DNA of 64,000 nucleotides from Acetobacteraceae bacterium (GCA_024280945.1 JAMXLO010000058.1:1-64000), one strand, 5' to 3'; counted from the stretch's first letter, positions 30,764 through 39,206 are shown. Notes: generated from the letters alone by a model not told the origin. Made by a program: numbers and translations.

Positions 30764-30850
30764 CGCCGGCCAGATTGGTTCGGTGCTGTGCTCTGTTCAA
30801 GCATGCGATGCCGATGTCAGCTCCTCCGGCGTTGTCACCCGGAGGGTATC

Positions 30851-31696
30851 ATGGGTCGTGTGCCGCTGTTCCTGGCAATCGTGCTTGCATGGCATCCGAC
30901 GTTCGGCGAGCCGCTTTGGCAGACGCTGCCACCCACGCCGCCGCCGGTCGCCGGAGAACACACGGGTCATGCCAAGATCAACGGCATCAGCCTCTACTAT
31001 GCGACGATCGGGCATTGTTCGCCGGTGGTGTTGCTGCACGGCGGTCTGGCGAATTCCGACTATTGGGGCAAACAGGTCGCTGCGCTGGCGCCGCGTCATC
31101 TGGTGATCGTGATGGACAGTCGCGGCCATGGCCGCAGCACGCGTGATTCTCGCCCCTACGGCTACGACCTGATGGCCGACGATGCGGTGGCACTGCTCGA
31201 CACGCTGCACATCGCCAAGGCCGACGTCGTGGGCTGGAGCGATGGTGGCATCGTGGGCCTGGATCTGGCCATTCGCCATCCGGATCGGATCGGCAAGGTG
31301 TTCGCCTTTGCCGCCAACACCGCGACCAGCGGGGTGCAGGAAGGGGTGGAGAAGAACCCGACCTTCGCCCGGTTCATTCAGCGCGCCGGCAACGAATACG
31401 CGCGGCTGTCGGCGACGCCGAAGGAGTATGACGGCTTCGTCGCCCAGATCAGCAAGATGTGGGAGACCCAGCCGAATTGGACGGATCAGCAGCTGAAGTC
31501 GATCCGCTCGCCGGTGCTGGTGGTCGACGGCGACCATGACGAGGCAATCAAGCGGCCGCACACAGAATATATAGCGGCGACGGTTCCGGGCGCTGGGCTG
31601 CTGATGCTGCCCAACACCAGTCATTTCGCCTTCCTGCAGGATCCCGCGCTGTTCAACGCGGCCGTCATGCACTTTCTCGGCGATCCTATCCCATGA
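30851..31696 (+). CDS. Exported alpha/beta hydrolase
   Basis: A 281-residue hydrolase with an N-terminal signal peptide (VPLFLAIVLAWHPTFG), so periplasmic. Fold landmarks: oxyanion HGG (LLHGGLANSD), VIVMDSRGHGRS, nucleophile S130 in GWSDGG, acid in VVDGDHDE and the histidine in NTSHFAFL, a complete triad. GGAGG at 30841-30845 supports the ATG at 30851; the long frame upstream is antisense to the SDR gene. Its last 11 bases overlap the convergent GFA gene. Substrate unknown. Confidence 0.88.
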   Translation: MGRVPLFLAIVLAWHPTFGEPLWQTLPPTPPPVAGEHTGHAKINGISLYYATIGHCSPVVLLHGGLANSDYWGKQVAALAPRHLVIVMDSRGHGRSTRDSRPYGYDLMADDAVALLDTLHIAKADVVGWSDGGIVGLDLAIRHPDRIGKVFAFAANTATSGVQEGVEKNPTFARFIQRAGNEYARLSATPKEYDGFVAQISKMWETQPNWTDQQLKSIRSPVLVVDGDHDEAIKRPHTEYIAATVPGAGLLMLPNTSHFAFLQDPALFNAAVMHFLGDPIP

Positions 31697-32153
31697 CCGC
31701 CTTGCGGCGCTCCAGGCTCTCGGCGGGCCATAATTGGCGCGAGCTGTAATAGGCGTCGAATGCTGGCGTGCCCCGGGGCAGCGTGATCCACGGCAGCTTG
31801 GATCGGGTGTAGATGTGCACGTCCGGCGGCAGCATCGTCGGCTCGTCCAAGGTGCCGATGCGGACGAAGCGAAGTTTGCTCAGCCCGCCGTAGTTGCTCC
31901 AGACCGCCGTACCGCAGTCCGGGCAGCGGAACACGGTGTGTGGACGCCCGCTGTCGGTCGGCATACCGAACGGCTTGGGATCGCCGGAGAGCAGCTCGAC
32001 CCGGTCCGCCTCGATCAAGGCATTCAGCACGAATGCAGTGCCGGTCTGGCGCTGGCAGTCCTTGCAGTGACAGCAATGCGCGAACATTGGCCGAGAGTGC
32101 ATGCGGTAGCGCAACGCACCGCAGGCACAGCCTCCGTCGAAGGTATCGGTCAC
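31686..32153 (-). CDS. GFA/CENP-V-like zinc protein
   Basis: A 155-residue member of the glutathione-dependent formaldehyde-activating enzyme family. The zinc cysteines are all present: C9 and C11 (GGCACGALRY), C27/C28/C30/C33 (HCCHCKDCQRQTG), C77 and C80 (RCPDCGTAVW). Family members add formaldehyde to glutathione or are uncharacterised; the biochemical role here is not certain. It overlaps the convergent hydrolase gene by 11 bases at the 3' end. Confidence 0.9.
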   Translation of the reverse strand: MTDTFDGGCACGALRYRMHSRPMFAHCCHCKDCQRQTGTAFVLNALIEADRVELLSGDPKPFGMPTDSGRPHTVFRCPDCGTAVWSNYGGLSKLRFVRIGTLDEPTMLPPDVHIYTRSKLPWITLPRGTPAFDAYYSSRQLWPAESLERRKAVMG

Positions 32154-32254
32154 GGTGCTTCCTCCAAATACAAGACTAGCACGGGGCGTCTCGTCGTCGG
32201 ATGACCAATCCGCCCCTTCCGCCTCACGCCGATATCTGCGAGCGTCCCCGGATC

Positions 32255-33283
32255 ATGAACGACGCCATTGCCACCGATCCGATCGCGCTCCATCGCGGGC
32301 TGCTGACACTCGACACCCACATCGACATTCCTTGGCCGACCGGCCCCGATCCATTCCTGGAGGGTCCGCGCCGGGTGGACCTGCCGAAGATGCATCGCGG
32401 CGGCCTGGCCGCCGGCTGCTTTGCGGCCTATGTGCCACAGGCAGCGCGAACGCCGGAAAATGAGGCTGCGGCGTTCGAGCGCGCCATCGGCATGTTGCAG
32501 GCGATCCGCTCGATGGGTCGAAGCGAGAACGGTATCGTCGCGCGCGTCGCCGTTACCGCCGATGAGATCGCGACATGCAAGCGCGACGGCGTTCTGGCAA
32601 TCGTTCCGGCGGTCGAGAATGGCTTTGCCATGGGCCACGACCTGTCGCGGCTGGCGCGATTCCGCGCACTGGGCGCGCGCTACCTGACGCTGACGCACAA
32701 CGGGCACAACGCGCTGGCCGATTCATGCAACCCGCGCACCGACCTGGGAGACGCGCTGACCGAGCACGGCGGCCTGAGCCCCCTCGGCCGCGCCGCCATT
32801 GCGGAACTGAACCGCCTGGGCATGCTGGTCGATGTCGCGCACGTCTCCCGCGACAGCATGCTGCAGGCGGCCGACATATCGCGCACCCCGATCGTATCGA
32901 CGCACTCGTGCATCCGGACGCTGTGCGACAATGCGCGTAACATGGATGACACGCAGCTCGATGCGTTGCGCCGGGCGGGCGGCGTCATCCAGATCACCGC
33001 GGTCGCCGCCTTCCTCAAGCCTGATGGTAAGCCGGATTCGGTAAAGGTGGCGGACTTCGCCGATCACGTGGACTACGCCGTGCGGCGCATCGGCATCGAG
33101 CATGTCGGCATCTCGTCGGATTTTGACGGTGGCGGTGGATTCACCGGCTGGCACGATGCCGGCGAGAGCGCGAACATCACCTTCGAGCTGTTGCGTCGCG
33201 GTTATGACCGGCAGGAGATCGCCGCGCTGTGGGGCGGCAACTTCCTGCGCCTGCTGCGAGTTGCGGAAGAGAGGGCCGGCTGA
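32255..33283 (+). CDS. Membrane dipeptidase family (peptidase M19) hydrolase
   Basis: A 342-residue zinc hydrolase of the renal dipeptidase family. The first metal ligands are in DTHIDIP (H22, D24); later ligands are in LTHNGHNALADS and DVAHVSRDS, then STHSCIRTLCDNARNMDD and GISSDFDGGGGFTGW. Members cleave dipeptides, often with D-residues. An in-frame ATG at 32201 is an alternative start; neither has a strong ribosome binding site. The stop overlaps the ATG of the aldo/keto reductase (ATGA at 33283), so the two are coupled. Confidence 0.9.
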   Translation: MNDAIATDPIALHRGLLTLDTHIDIPWPTGPDPFLEGPRRVDLPKMHRGGLAAGCFAAYVPQAARTPENEAAAFERAIGMLQAIRSMGRSENGIVARVAVTADEIATCKRDGVLAIVPAVENGFAMGHDLSRLARFRALGARYLTLTHNGHNALADSCNPRTDLGDALTEHGGLSPLGRAAIAELNRLGMLVDVAHVSRDSMLQAADISRTPIVSTHSCIRTLCDNARNMDDTQLDALRRAGGVIQITAVAAFLKPDGKPDSVKVADFADHVDYAVRRIGIEHVGISSDFDGGGGFTGWHDAGESANITFELLRRGYDRQEIAALWGGNFLRLLRVAEERAG

Positions 33284-34122
33284 TGCGCATGGTGCAGCTA
33301 GCGGATGGGACCGAGGTACCGGCGCTGGGTCAGGGCACCTGGCATATGGGCGAACGCGGCAGTGCCGCAAAGGCCGAGGTAGCGGCGCTGAAGCTGGGCA
33401 TCGAACTCGGCATGACGCTGATCGACACCGCCGAGATGTACGGCAATGGCGGAGCCGAGGAGGTGGTTGCCGAGGCGTCGCAGGGGCAGCGCGACAGGCT
33501 GTTCATCGTCAGCAAGGTGTATCCGCACAATGCGTCGCGCACCGGTGTGCCGGCGGCGTGCGAACGCAGCCTGAAGCGTCTGCGTACCGATCGGATCGAT
33601 CTTTACCTGCTGCACTGGCGCGGCAGCCATCCGCTGGCGGAAACTGTCGAGGCGTTCGAGAAACTGCGGAGTGCCGGCAAAATCCGCTATTGGGGTGTGT
33701 CGAACTTCGATACACGTGACATGAACGAACTGGCGCGCCTACCGGGCGGAGTAAACTGCGCCAGTAATCAGGTTCTCTATCATATCAGCAGCCGCGGCAT
33801 CGAATACGATCTGCTGCCCTGGTGTCGCGAGCACAGGATGCCGATCATGGCATATTCGCCGGTCGGGGGTCAGGGCGCCCGGTTGCTGCGATCGAAGGCT
33901 CTCGTCGACGTCGCCAAGCGCCATAACGCAACGCCAGGCCAGATCGCGATCGCCTGGACAATGCGGCACGGCAACGTCATCAGCATCCCGAAGGCAAGCG
34001 ATCCGGCGCATGTACGGGAGAATGCCGCGAGTGGCAGCATCGAGCTGAGCCCGGAAGACATAGCGGCGATCGACGCAGCCCATCCGCCGCCGGCTGGGAA
34101 GCAGTCGCTCGACATTTCATAG
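33283..34122 (+). CDS. Aldo/keto reductase
   Basis: A 279-residue NADPH-dependent reductase with the full catalytic tetrad: D48 and Y53 (LIDTAEMYGNG), K78 (IVSKVYP) and H111 (LLHWRG). The C-terminal NADP-binding segment is ISIPKASDPAHVRENA. It is of the YeaE/DkgA-like group; the substrate is unknown. Its start overlaps the M19 peptidase stop by one base of ATGA. The hydrogenase-like operon starts 19 bases after its stop on the same strand, so the three units may share a transcript. Confidence 0.92.
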   Translation: MRMVQLADGTEVPALGQGTWHMGERGSAAKAEVAALKLGIELGMTLIDTAEMYGNGGAEEVVAEASQGQRDRLFIVSKVYPHNASRTGVPAACERSLKRLRTDRIDLYLLHWRGSHPLAETVEAFEKLRSAGKIRYWGVSNFDTRDMNELARLPGGVNCASNQVLYHISSRGIEYDLLPWCREHRMPIMAYSPVGGQGARLLRSKALVDVAKRHNATPGQIAIAWTMRHGNVISIPKASDPAHVRENAASGSIELSPEDIAAIDAAHPPPAGKQSLDIS

Positions 34123-34141
34123 GGCTGCTATCATTCGCCGC

Positions 34142-35707
34142 GTGAGCGAGTCGCGGTCCATCAGGCTAGCTGCAGTCAGAACAGGCACCTGTGTCGTCGT
34201 TGTTGCAGCGGCCCTGCTCCTGCTGGCCATTGGGGGACTGCCAGAATTGGCCTTGCCGCTCGGATTCGGGGGAATGGCGATCAAGCTTGCGCTGGATCCG
34301 CTGACGGCGAGTTTTTTGCTGCTGGCGCCGTGTGTCACGCTGGCGCCGCCGGCCTTGGCGGCAATTGCTGTGATTTTATCGGCCGCGAACGGGTTCACGC
34401 TTGCGATCGGACTGTTGCTGCTGAGCGGTCTGGCGTCGTGGCGTCCGTCCTCGCTGGCGGCAATCTGCTGCGTCGTTGCGCTGGCACTGGCAGGCTCGGT
34501 GGGCGACTTCGCGGTGATCAGGGCGGTGCCTCCGGATGGTTGGCGTGCCGCAGCGGTGCTGCTGCTGACGCTCGCCGGCGCTGCGGCGACAGCAACCTTC
34601 AGTCCTGTCATGGCAACATACGTGCTGATCCGGCTGCTGTTCGATCTGTGCGGCACTGGACAGCCGCTCTGGTGGGGCGTGCCGCTGCTATTGGCAGGGG
34701 CAGGAATCTCGCTTGTCGTGTCGCTCCGCGGCGCGCTGGCGGATTTGCTGGATGTGGCCGTTTCCCAGGTCTCCTTGCACCAGATCGGCTTGGCGGTCAT
34801 GAGCCTGGGCGTGGCGCTATGCGCACGGGGCGTCGATTTGCCATCAGTCGCGTCACACGCGGTGGACGCTGCGTGGTTGGCGATCGCATGCCACGCATTG
34901 TGCCGCGCGCTGCTATTGCGCTGTGCCGATGCCGTCGAGACCGGCGCGGGGACGCGGCGGCTCGATTGCCTCGGTGGCGTCATTCACCGCATGCCGGTGA
35001 CGACCGGCGCCTGCCTGACCGGGCTCTTCACAGTTGCCATTCTGCCGCCCGGGCTTGGCTTCGCCGCATTCTGGTTGGTGTTCCAGTCATTGGTGGCGAC
35101 GGCCCGGATCGGCAGCTTTGCCCTTGGGGTGTCGATCGCGGTCGTTGTGCTGGTGACCGGCATCTCGGTGGGTCTGGCAGCGCTGGCAGCGATGCGCGTG
35201 GCGAGCGTGGTGTTTCTCGGCCGGCCGCGTACACCGCGTGCTGCCGCTGCCGATGAGGTGGCGCGCCCGGTCCAGCTGATCCTTGTTGGGTTGGCCGCGC
35301 TGCTCGGGCTGTTTGGCGTGCTTCCGGTTCTGGCGTTATTGCCGACATTCCATTGGGCCGAAGGAGCGACGGCCGTTGCGGCGCTCGGTTTGCGGATCGG
35401 GCCCCAGACCCCAGGCTACGCGGCAACCTTCGTCGCGGCGCTGGTGGCGGCCGCGTGGGTCGCCCTGGCGAAAGTGATCCATCGCCCGCGCTCGGGACGG
35501 CGCGAACCGGATTGGTCCGGCGGCTTTTCCCCGCCGCCAGCATGGATGCCGTTCGGCGATCCGACGACGCAATGCGGCCCAACATCGTTCGTCGCGCCGA
35601 TCCAGGATCTGGTAACCCGGTTGCCTTCGGCCGATGCGGTGCGCCAGCGACTTGCCTCCTGGTGGGACAGGATGGTCCGTGCCATCGCCGCGCGGGTGGC
35701 GACATGA
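34142..35707 (+). CDS. Antiporter-like membrane subunit (HyfB/NuoL-M relative), degenerate
   Basis: A 521-residue polytopic membrane protein related to the Mrp/NuoL/NuoM/HyfB proton-channel family. The match is clearest at 200-320: DLLDVAVSQVSLHQIGLAVM, HALCRALLLRCADAV, LGGVIHRMPVTTGACLTGLF and LPPGLGFAAFWLVFQSL, and at the C-terminal TQCGPTSFVAPIQ. HyfB is about 670 aa, so about 100-150 residues are missing, mainly near the N-terminus. By eye the membrane Glu of the WELM-like helix, the Lys of the VMIK motif (here VMAT, T159) and the later Lys of HALFK (here R255) are all replaced, which argues against ordinary proton pumping. GTG start; the stop overlaps the next start (ATGA). Confidence 0.75.
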   Translation: MSESRSIRLAAVRTGTCVVVVAAALLLLAIGGLPELALPLGFGGMAIKLALDPLTASFLLLAPCVTLAPPALAAIAVILSAANGFTLAIGLLLLSGLASWRPSSLAAICCVVALALAGSVGDFAVIRAVPPDGWRAAAVLLLTLAGAAATATFSPVMATYVLIRLLFDLCGTGQPLWWGVPLLLAGAGISLVVSLRGALADLLDVAVSQVSLHQIGLAVMSLGVALCARGVDLPSVASHAVDAAWLAIACHALCRALLLRCADAVETGAGTRRLDCLGGVIHRMPVTTGACLTGLFTVAILPPGLGFAAFWLVFQSLVATARIGSFALGVSIAVVVLVTGISVGLAALAAMRVASVVFLGRPRTPRAAAADEVARPVQLILVGLAALLGLFGVLPVLALLPTFHWAEGATAVAALGLRIGPQTPGYAATFVAALVAAAWVALAKVIHRPRSGRREPDWSGGFSPPPAWMPFGDPTTQCGPTSFVAPIQDLVTRLPSADAVRQRLASWWDRMVRAIAARVAT

Positions 35708-36612
35708 CCCTGCTGCTTGGCTTCGTCGCGCAGTTGCTGCACATCGCGCTGCTCGCCGCGGCGGCCCCGAGCCTCGTTGGACTGCTTCGCTGGCTGCAGG
35801 CCGGGCTGTCAGGACGCATCGGGCCGCCCGTGCTGCAGCCTTGGTGGGACTTGTGTCGACTGCTGCGGAAGCAGCCGGTGCTGGCCGAAAGTGCGACTGC
35901 CGTGACGGGCCAAGCGCCCCTTGCCTGCGCTGCGATGATCGCAGTTGCTGGATGCTTGGTGCCCTCGTTCACCCTCGGCATGCTGTTCGCGCCGTTTGCC
36001 GATCTGCTGGTCATCTTCGGGCTGCTGCTTGCGGCGCGTTGTTCGCTGGCGCTGGCCGCCGCGGATGTGGGCAATACACGCGGCGGTATCGCCGCGAGCC
36101 GGGTCATGCTGATGGGTTGTCTGCTTGGGCCGGCACTGCTGCTGGTGGTGCTGTTGGCGGCGCTGTCTGCCGGCAGTTTCAACCTCGATCTGATCGCTTC
36201 GATGCAGCAGGAGTCGGACTGGCAGATAGGCATTGTATTGGCACTGATTGCGCTGCTGCTGGTCGGGCTGGTCGATACGACACGCCGGGAAACGCTGACG
36301 GAGGAGTTGGCCGGGCCCTCCCTGGCGCTGGTCGACATGTCGGAAGCTCTGCGTCTGCTGCTGTGGTTCAACTTGATCGGGGCGTTGTTCCTGCCATTCG
36401 GAATGGCGCCGGCGGGCTCCTCGGTGTTCGCCTGGGTGGTCGGGTTGGCGGCCTGGTTGATCAGGACCCTTCTGTTCGCGGTTGCGTTGGCAGGAGTGCG
36501 CGCCGTCATTGGCCGGATCGCTCTGGTGCAGGCGGCTCAGGCTCTCGGCGCGGCGGCTTTGCTGGGGTTGCTGGCGGCTGCTTTCCTGTTCGCCCAGATG
36601 GGGGCCGCGTGA
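35704..36612 (+). CDS. HyfC/NuoH-like membrane subunit
   Basis: A 302-residue membrane protein of the NuoH/HyfC/EchB family, which anchors the peripheral arm and forms the quinone or coupling chamber in related complexes. The N-terminal GRIGPPVLQPWWDLCRLLRK matches the conserved GRRGPxVLQPxxDLxKLLRK segment. The acidic loop, usually PFDLAEAEQELQEG, survives in altered form as DTTRRETLTEELAGPSLAL (about 191-209), with Glu retained but the Pro-Phe-Asp lost. About eight helices. It overlaps both neighbours by 4 bases. Confidence 0.85.
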   Translation: MTLLLGFVAQLLHIALLAAAAPSLVGLLRWLQAGLSGRIGPPVLQPWWDLCRLLRKQPVLAESATAVTGQAPLACAAMIAVAGCLVPSFTLGMLFAPFADLLVIFGLLLAARCSLALAAADVGNTRGGIAASRVMLMGCLLGPALLLVVLLAALSAGSFNLDLIASMQQESDWQIGIVLALIALLLVGLVDTTRRETLTEELAGPSLALVDMSEALRLLLWFNLIGALFLPFGMAPAGSSVFAWVVGLAAWLIRTLLFAVALAGVRAVIGRIALVQAAQALGAAALLGLLAAAFLFAQMGAA

Positions 36613-37835
36613 CCGCTTTCTCCATCGTGGAGGATCGCCCGATCGACGGTAGTGGTTCGCAGCGTCAGGCATTGACGCGCGATGACTGGGCGCAGATGGC
36701 GCGTGAGTTGTCGCCTCCTCTGGTTGCGTTGTGGGGCGATACGCGCACCGTCTATGCGTTGCTGCGCCAGCCGGATGGCGTGCGACTGGTCTCCACCTTC
36801 GTCGAAGATGGTGGCTATCCGGCCTTGTCCCCTGCGCGACCAATCGCGGCGTGGTTCGAGCGGATGGTGCACGACCTTTGGGGGCATACGGCCGTCGGAG
36901 CGACCGACCAACGCGCCTGGCTCGACCACGGGCGGTGGGGGCACAGCCCACCGATGGCGATGCGTCCGGGCCCGCCGGCCACGGCAGAGCCGCCGGAGTT
37001 CGGCATCGCCGAGGATCTGGACCAGATACTTCTCGGGCCTGTGCGCGGCGGTATCGAGCCGGCTGCCCATCTCCGGCTCGGGGTTCGTGGTGGGACAGTC
37101 GAACAGCTGGAGGCATGGCTGGGCTACACCCACAGAGGGGTGCTGGCGCTGATGCAGGGCAAGTCGCCCCGTGCGGCCGCTCGTTTCGCTGCGCGGTTGG
37201 TGGGCGAGACGACGGTCGCTCACTCGACCGCCTTCGCCAGCGCGGCCGAGGCTGCGCTGGCGTGCGATATCCCGCCCCGGGCACTGGCGTTGCGCCAGGT
37301 TATGGGTGGGCTGGAGCAAATTCTGTGGCGCCTCGATCTGGCGTCCGCGGTCGCCGAGGCGGCCGATCAGCCCTCCAGCCTGGCCGCGCGAAATGCCGAG
37401 GCGCTGCGCGCCGCCGCCAATCTCGCATTCGGGCATCGGCTGATGATGGACTGCGTCGTTCCGGGTGGTGTCGCGGCCGACATCGCGCCGGGTGGTGTCG
37501 AGACCATTGGGCGCGCACTGCGCCAGGTTGCCTCACCAGAAACCAATCCAGATGTTCGGCGACTGGAGGCAGCGGTGATGGCACTGCCCGAAGGAGAGGT
37601 TTTTGCGCCATTGCCGGTGGCGAGTGGAGAGGGGCTCGGCCATGCTTCTGGACCTGCGGGCGACATCTGGCACTGGATGAGCCTCGACCATGGCCAGATC
37701 GCCAGCGTGTTCATGTGCGACCCCGGCTGGGTGCGCTGGCCGCTGCTCAAGGCACGAATGGCAGGCGGGCAAGTCGACGACCTGTCACATGTCCTGGCCA
37801 CACTGAGGCTTTCGAGTTCCGGAGTTGACCTGTGA
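36609..37835 (+). CDS. Large subunit of hydrogenase-4/complex I type (NuoC-NuoD fusion) without NiFe cysteines
   Basis: A 408-residue protein with a NuoC-like N-terminal domain (1-115, including WFERMVHDLWGH and RAWLDHGRWG) fused to a NiFe-large-subunit/NuoD domain (140-408; GGIEPAAHLRLGV, LGYTHRG). Canonical hydrogenases bind NiFe with RxCGxC and DPCxxC. Here the first site reads RLVGETT (V199, T202) and the second CDPGWVR (G373, R376), so all four cysteines are gone; C370 precedes the motif and is not a substitute. The start is GTG, overlapping the upstream stop (GTGA). It is therefore a redox or structural subunit of a complex I-like assembly, not a hydrogenase. Confidence 0.88.
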   Translation: MTAFSIVEDRPIDGSGSQRQALTRDDWAQMARELSPPLVALWGDTRTVYALLRQPDGVRLVSTFVEDGGYPALSPARPIAAWFERMVHDLWGHTAVGATDQRAWLDHGRWGHSPPMAMRPGPPATAEPPEFGIAEDLDQILLGPVRGGIEPAAHLRLGVRGGTVEQLEAWLGYTHRGVLALMQGKSPRAAARFAARLVGETTVAHSTAFASAAEAALACDIPPRALALRQVMGGLEQILWRLDLASAVAEAADQPSSLAARNAEALRAAANLAFGHRLMMDCVVPGGVAADIAPGGVETIGRALRQVASPETNPDVRRLEAAVMALPEGEVFAPLPVASGEGLGHASGPAGDIWHWMSLDHGQIASVFMCDPGWVRWPLLKARMAGGQVDDLSHVLATLRLSSSGVDL

Positions 37836-38380
37836 CCCCCTGGCGCACCCTGGCCCGAACCGTGCTGGCGCGGCCAGCGGCCGCTCCGGTCCCGCCGGTG
37901 GACAGGGAGACGGCGTCTTCGCTGGCGGGACGGCTGGAGGCCGGGGCGCAGACACCGCTGGGGCGCAGCCTTGCAGTGCTGCACATCGATGCAGGCAGTT
38001 GCGGGGGATGCGAGGTGGAGCTGCGCTCTCTACGACGCGCAGTCTATGACCTTGAACGGTTCGGCGTCTGCTTCGTTGCCAGCCCTCGCCATGCCGATGT
38101 CTTGCTGGCCACCGGTCCTGTCACCCGCAATCTCGTCGAGGCGCTCGAACTGGCCCACGCCGCCATGCCGGATCCAAAGCTTGTGGTGGCGCTCGGCGAT
38201 TGTGCGGTGGATGGAGGAGTATTCAAAGGCAGCTACGCAATCGCCGGTGGCGTCGGCACGACATTACCGGTCGACCTGCTGATCAGCGGCTGCCCGCCCG
38301 CCCCCGAGCGAATCCTGGCGGGGCTGCGCGCGCTTCTCGAGGCGAACGCGCGCAGCAGGCCTGGCATCAGCTCGCGGTAG
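37832..38380 (+). CDS. Small iron-sulfur subunit (NuoB/HyfI-like)
   Basis: A 182-residue member of the NuoB/HyfI family that carries the proximal [4Fe-4S] cluster. Ligands are complete: C57 and C60 (AGSCGGCEVE), C124 (LGDCAVDGG) and C154 (ISGCPPAPERIL). The N-terminal 45 residues are a Pro/Ala/Arg-rich extension. GTG start overlaps the large subunit stop by 4 bases. The last 14 bases overlap the convergent small exported protein gene. The intact cluster site contrasts with the ruined active site of its partner. Confidence 0.9.
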   Translation: MTPWRTLARTVLARPAAAPVPPVDRETASSLAGRLEAGAQTPLGRSLAVLHIDAGSCGGCEVELRSLRRAVYDLERFGVCFVASPRHADVLLATGPVTRNLVEALELAHAAMPDPKLVVALGDCAVDGGVFKGSYAIAGGVGTTLPVDLLISGCPPAPERILAGLRALLEANARSRPGISSR

Positions 38381-38585
38381 GCTTCGGCGCGCGGTGCGAG
38401 TTGTGATGTGTCGTCTTGTGGACCGCGCCGCCGTGACGCTGATTGGTCTTATGCGACGCATGATGACCATGCGACTTGTTGTGCAGCGAACCCGATGTGG
38501 CGGCCGCAGCGGGCGAGGCGGTGAACGCGGCGACCGGCAGAACGAGGCCGAGAAGGGCGAACAGATGTCTGCGCGAGGAGGTCAC
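38367..38585 (-). CDS. Small exported histidine/lysine-rich protein
   Basis: A 72-residue protein: an N-terminal Tat- or Sec-like signal (SSRRHLFALLGLVLPVAAF, cut after PAAAA) followed by about 40 residues almost entirely His, Ser, Lys, Thr and Asn, with 12 histidines (e.g. SHGHHASHKTNQRHGG). Such tails can bind metal ions or be disordered. It overlaps hyfI-like 3' bases tail to tail. Whether it is tied to the complex is unknown. Confidence 0.6.
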   Translation of the reverse strand: MTSSRRHLFALLGLVLPVAAFTASPAAAATSGSLHNKSHGHHASHKTNQRHGGAVHKTTHHNSHRAPKPTAS

Positions 38586-38702
38586 GGGATTGGCTCCGAG
38601 AGTAGCAGGCGTTATCGGGACAGGTTTGCGTAAGAGTCGAGAAAGCGAGCTTAATCGACTGATGTGACTATCCTATTGCTTGACAGAGTCGCGCAAGCAG
38701 AT

Positions 38703-39125
38703 TCACAAGAGACACAATACCTGCAGTTCGCGCCGCAGAGCGGGTGGCAGAGAAGCCACACCGCGGGCGCGCGGGCCAGCCGGCAGATCAGGCGGCGCTT
38801 CGTCGGGACGCAGGTAGCGCCAGCCCTGGAACGGCTTGGTCGGCCGACCAGACAGGGGCACCAGCTTCTGATCCAGCACGACGCCGGCGCAGGCGGAACC
38901 ATCCTCCCAACGATCCTCGATGATGTCGAGCACCCGCTGACGCACCAGCATGCTGCCGCTCACCACCCAATACATCGAGCCGCCGCTGATGACCTCCTGG
39001 TGGCGGCGTGGGAAGTTGCGGGTGCGGTGCCGCAACGGCGGGCTTTTTTCCGCGCGCTCGGCCTGCAAATCCCGCAGGTGCTCAATGTCGCGAACGCCCA
39101 CGGCGAGCTTGGTGAGATGCAGCAT
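38703..39125 (-). CDS. DUF1489 family protein
   Basis: A 140-residue alphaproteobacterial protein of DUF1489. It begins MLHLTKLAVGVRDIEHLRDL and has the conserved YWVVSGSMLVRQRVLDI and FQGWRYLRPDEAPPDL segments. Function is not known for the family. It lies downstream of cysK on the same strand, with an 81-base gap. Confidence 0.85.
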   Translation of the reverse strand: MLHLTKLAVGVRDIEHLRDLQAERAEKSPPLRHRTRNFPRRHQEVISGGSMYWVVSGSMLVRQRVLDIIEDRWEDGSACAGVVLDQKLVPLSGRPTKPFQGWRYLRPDEAPPDLPAGPRARGVASLPPALRRELQVLCLL

Positions 39126-39206
39126 TGTCGAGCGACTCGAGAGCCGTTGTGGCCCAGGGCAGTATGGCAGCAGCGCCGGCGATGCGTCACCTGCACCGAG
39201 CGCGCG

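Noticed and set aside
31002-31672. Minus-strand frames opposite the exported hydrolase
   Set aside because: Shadow frames; the plus-strand triad and signal peptide identify the real gene.
34117-34983. 288-codon minus-strand frame rich in Ala, Ser and Pro
   Set aside because: Antisense to the antiporter-like gene, with low-complexity composition typical of a shadow frame.
35028-37284. Long minus-strand frames of about 490 codons
   Set aside because: Antisense to the membrane and large subunit genes; no domain resemblance and low-complexity composition.
36609-38380. Calling the large and small subunits a functional NiFe hydrogenase
   Set aside because: All four NiFe-ligand cysteines are absent and no hydrogenase maturation genes are present.
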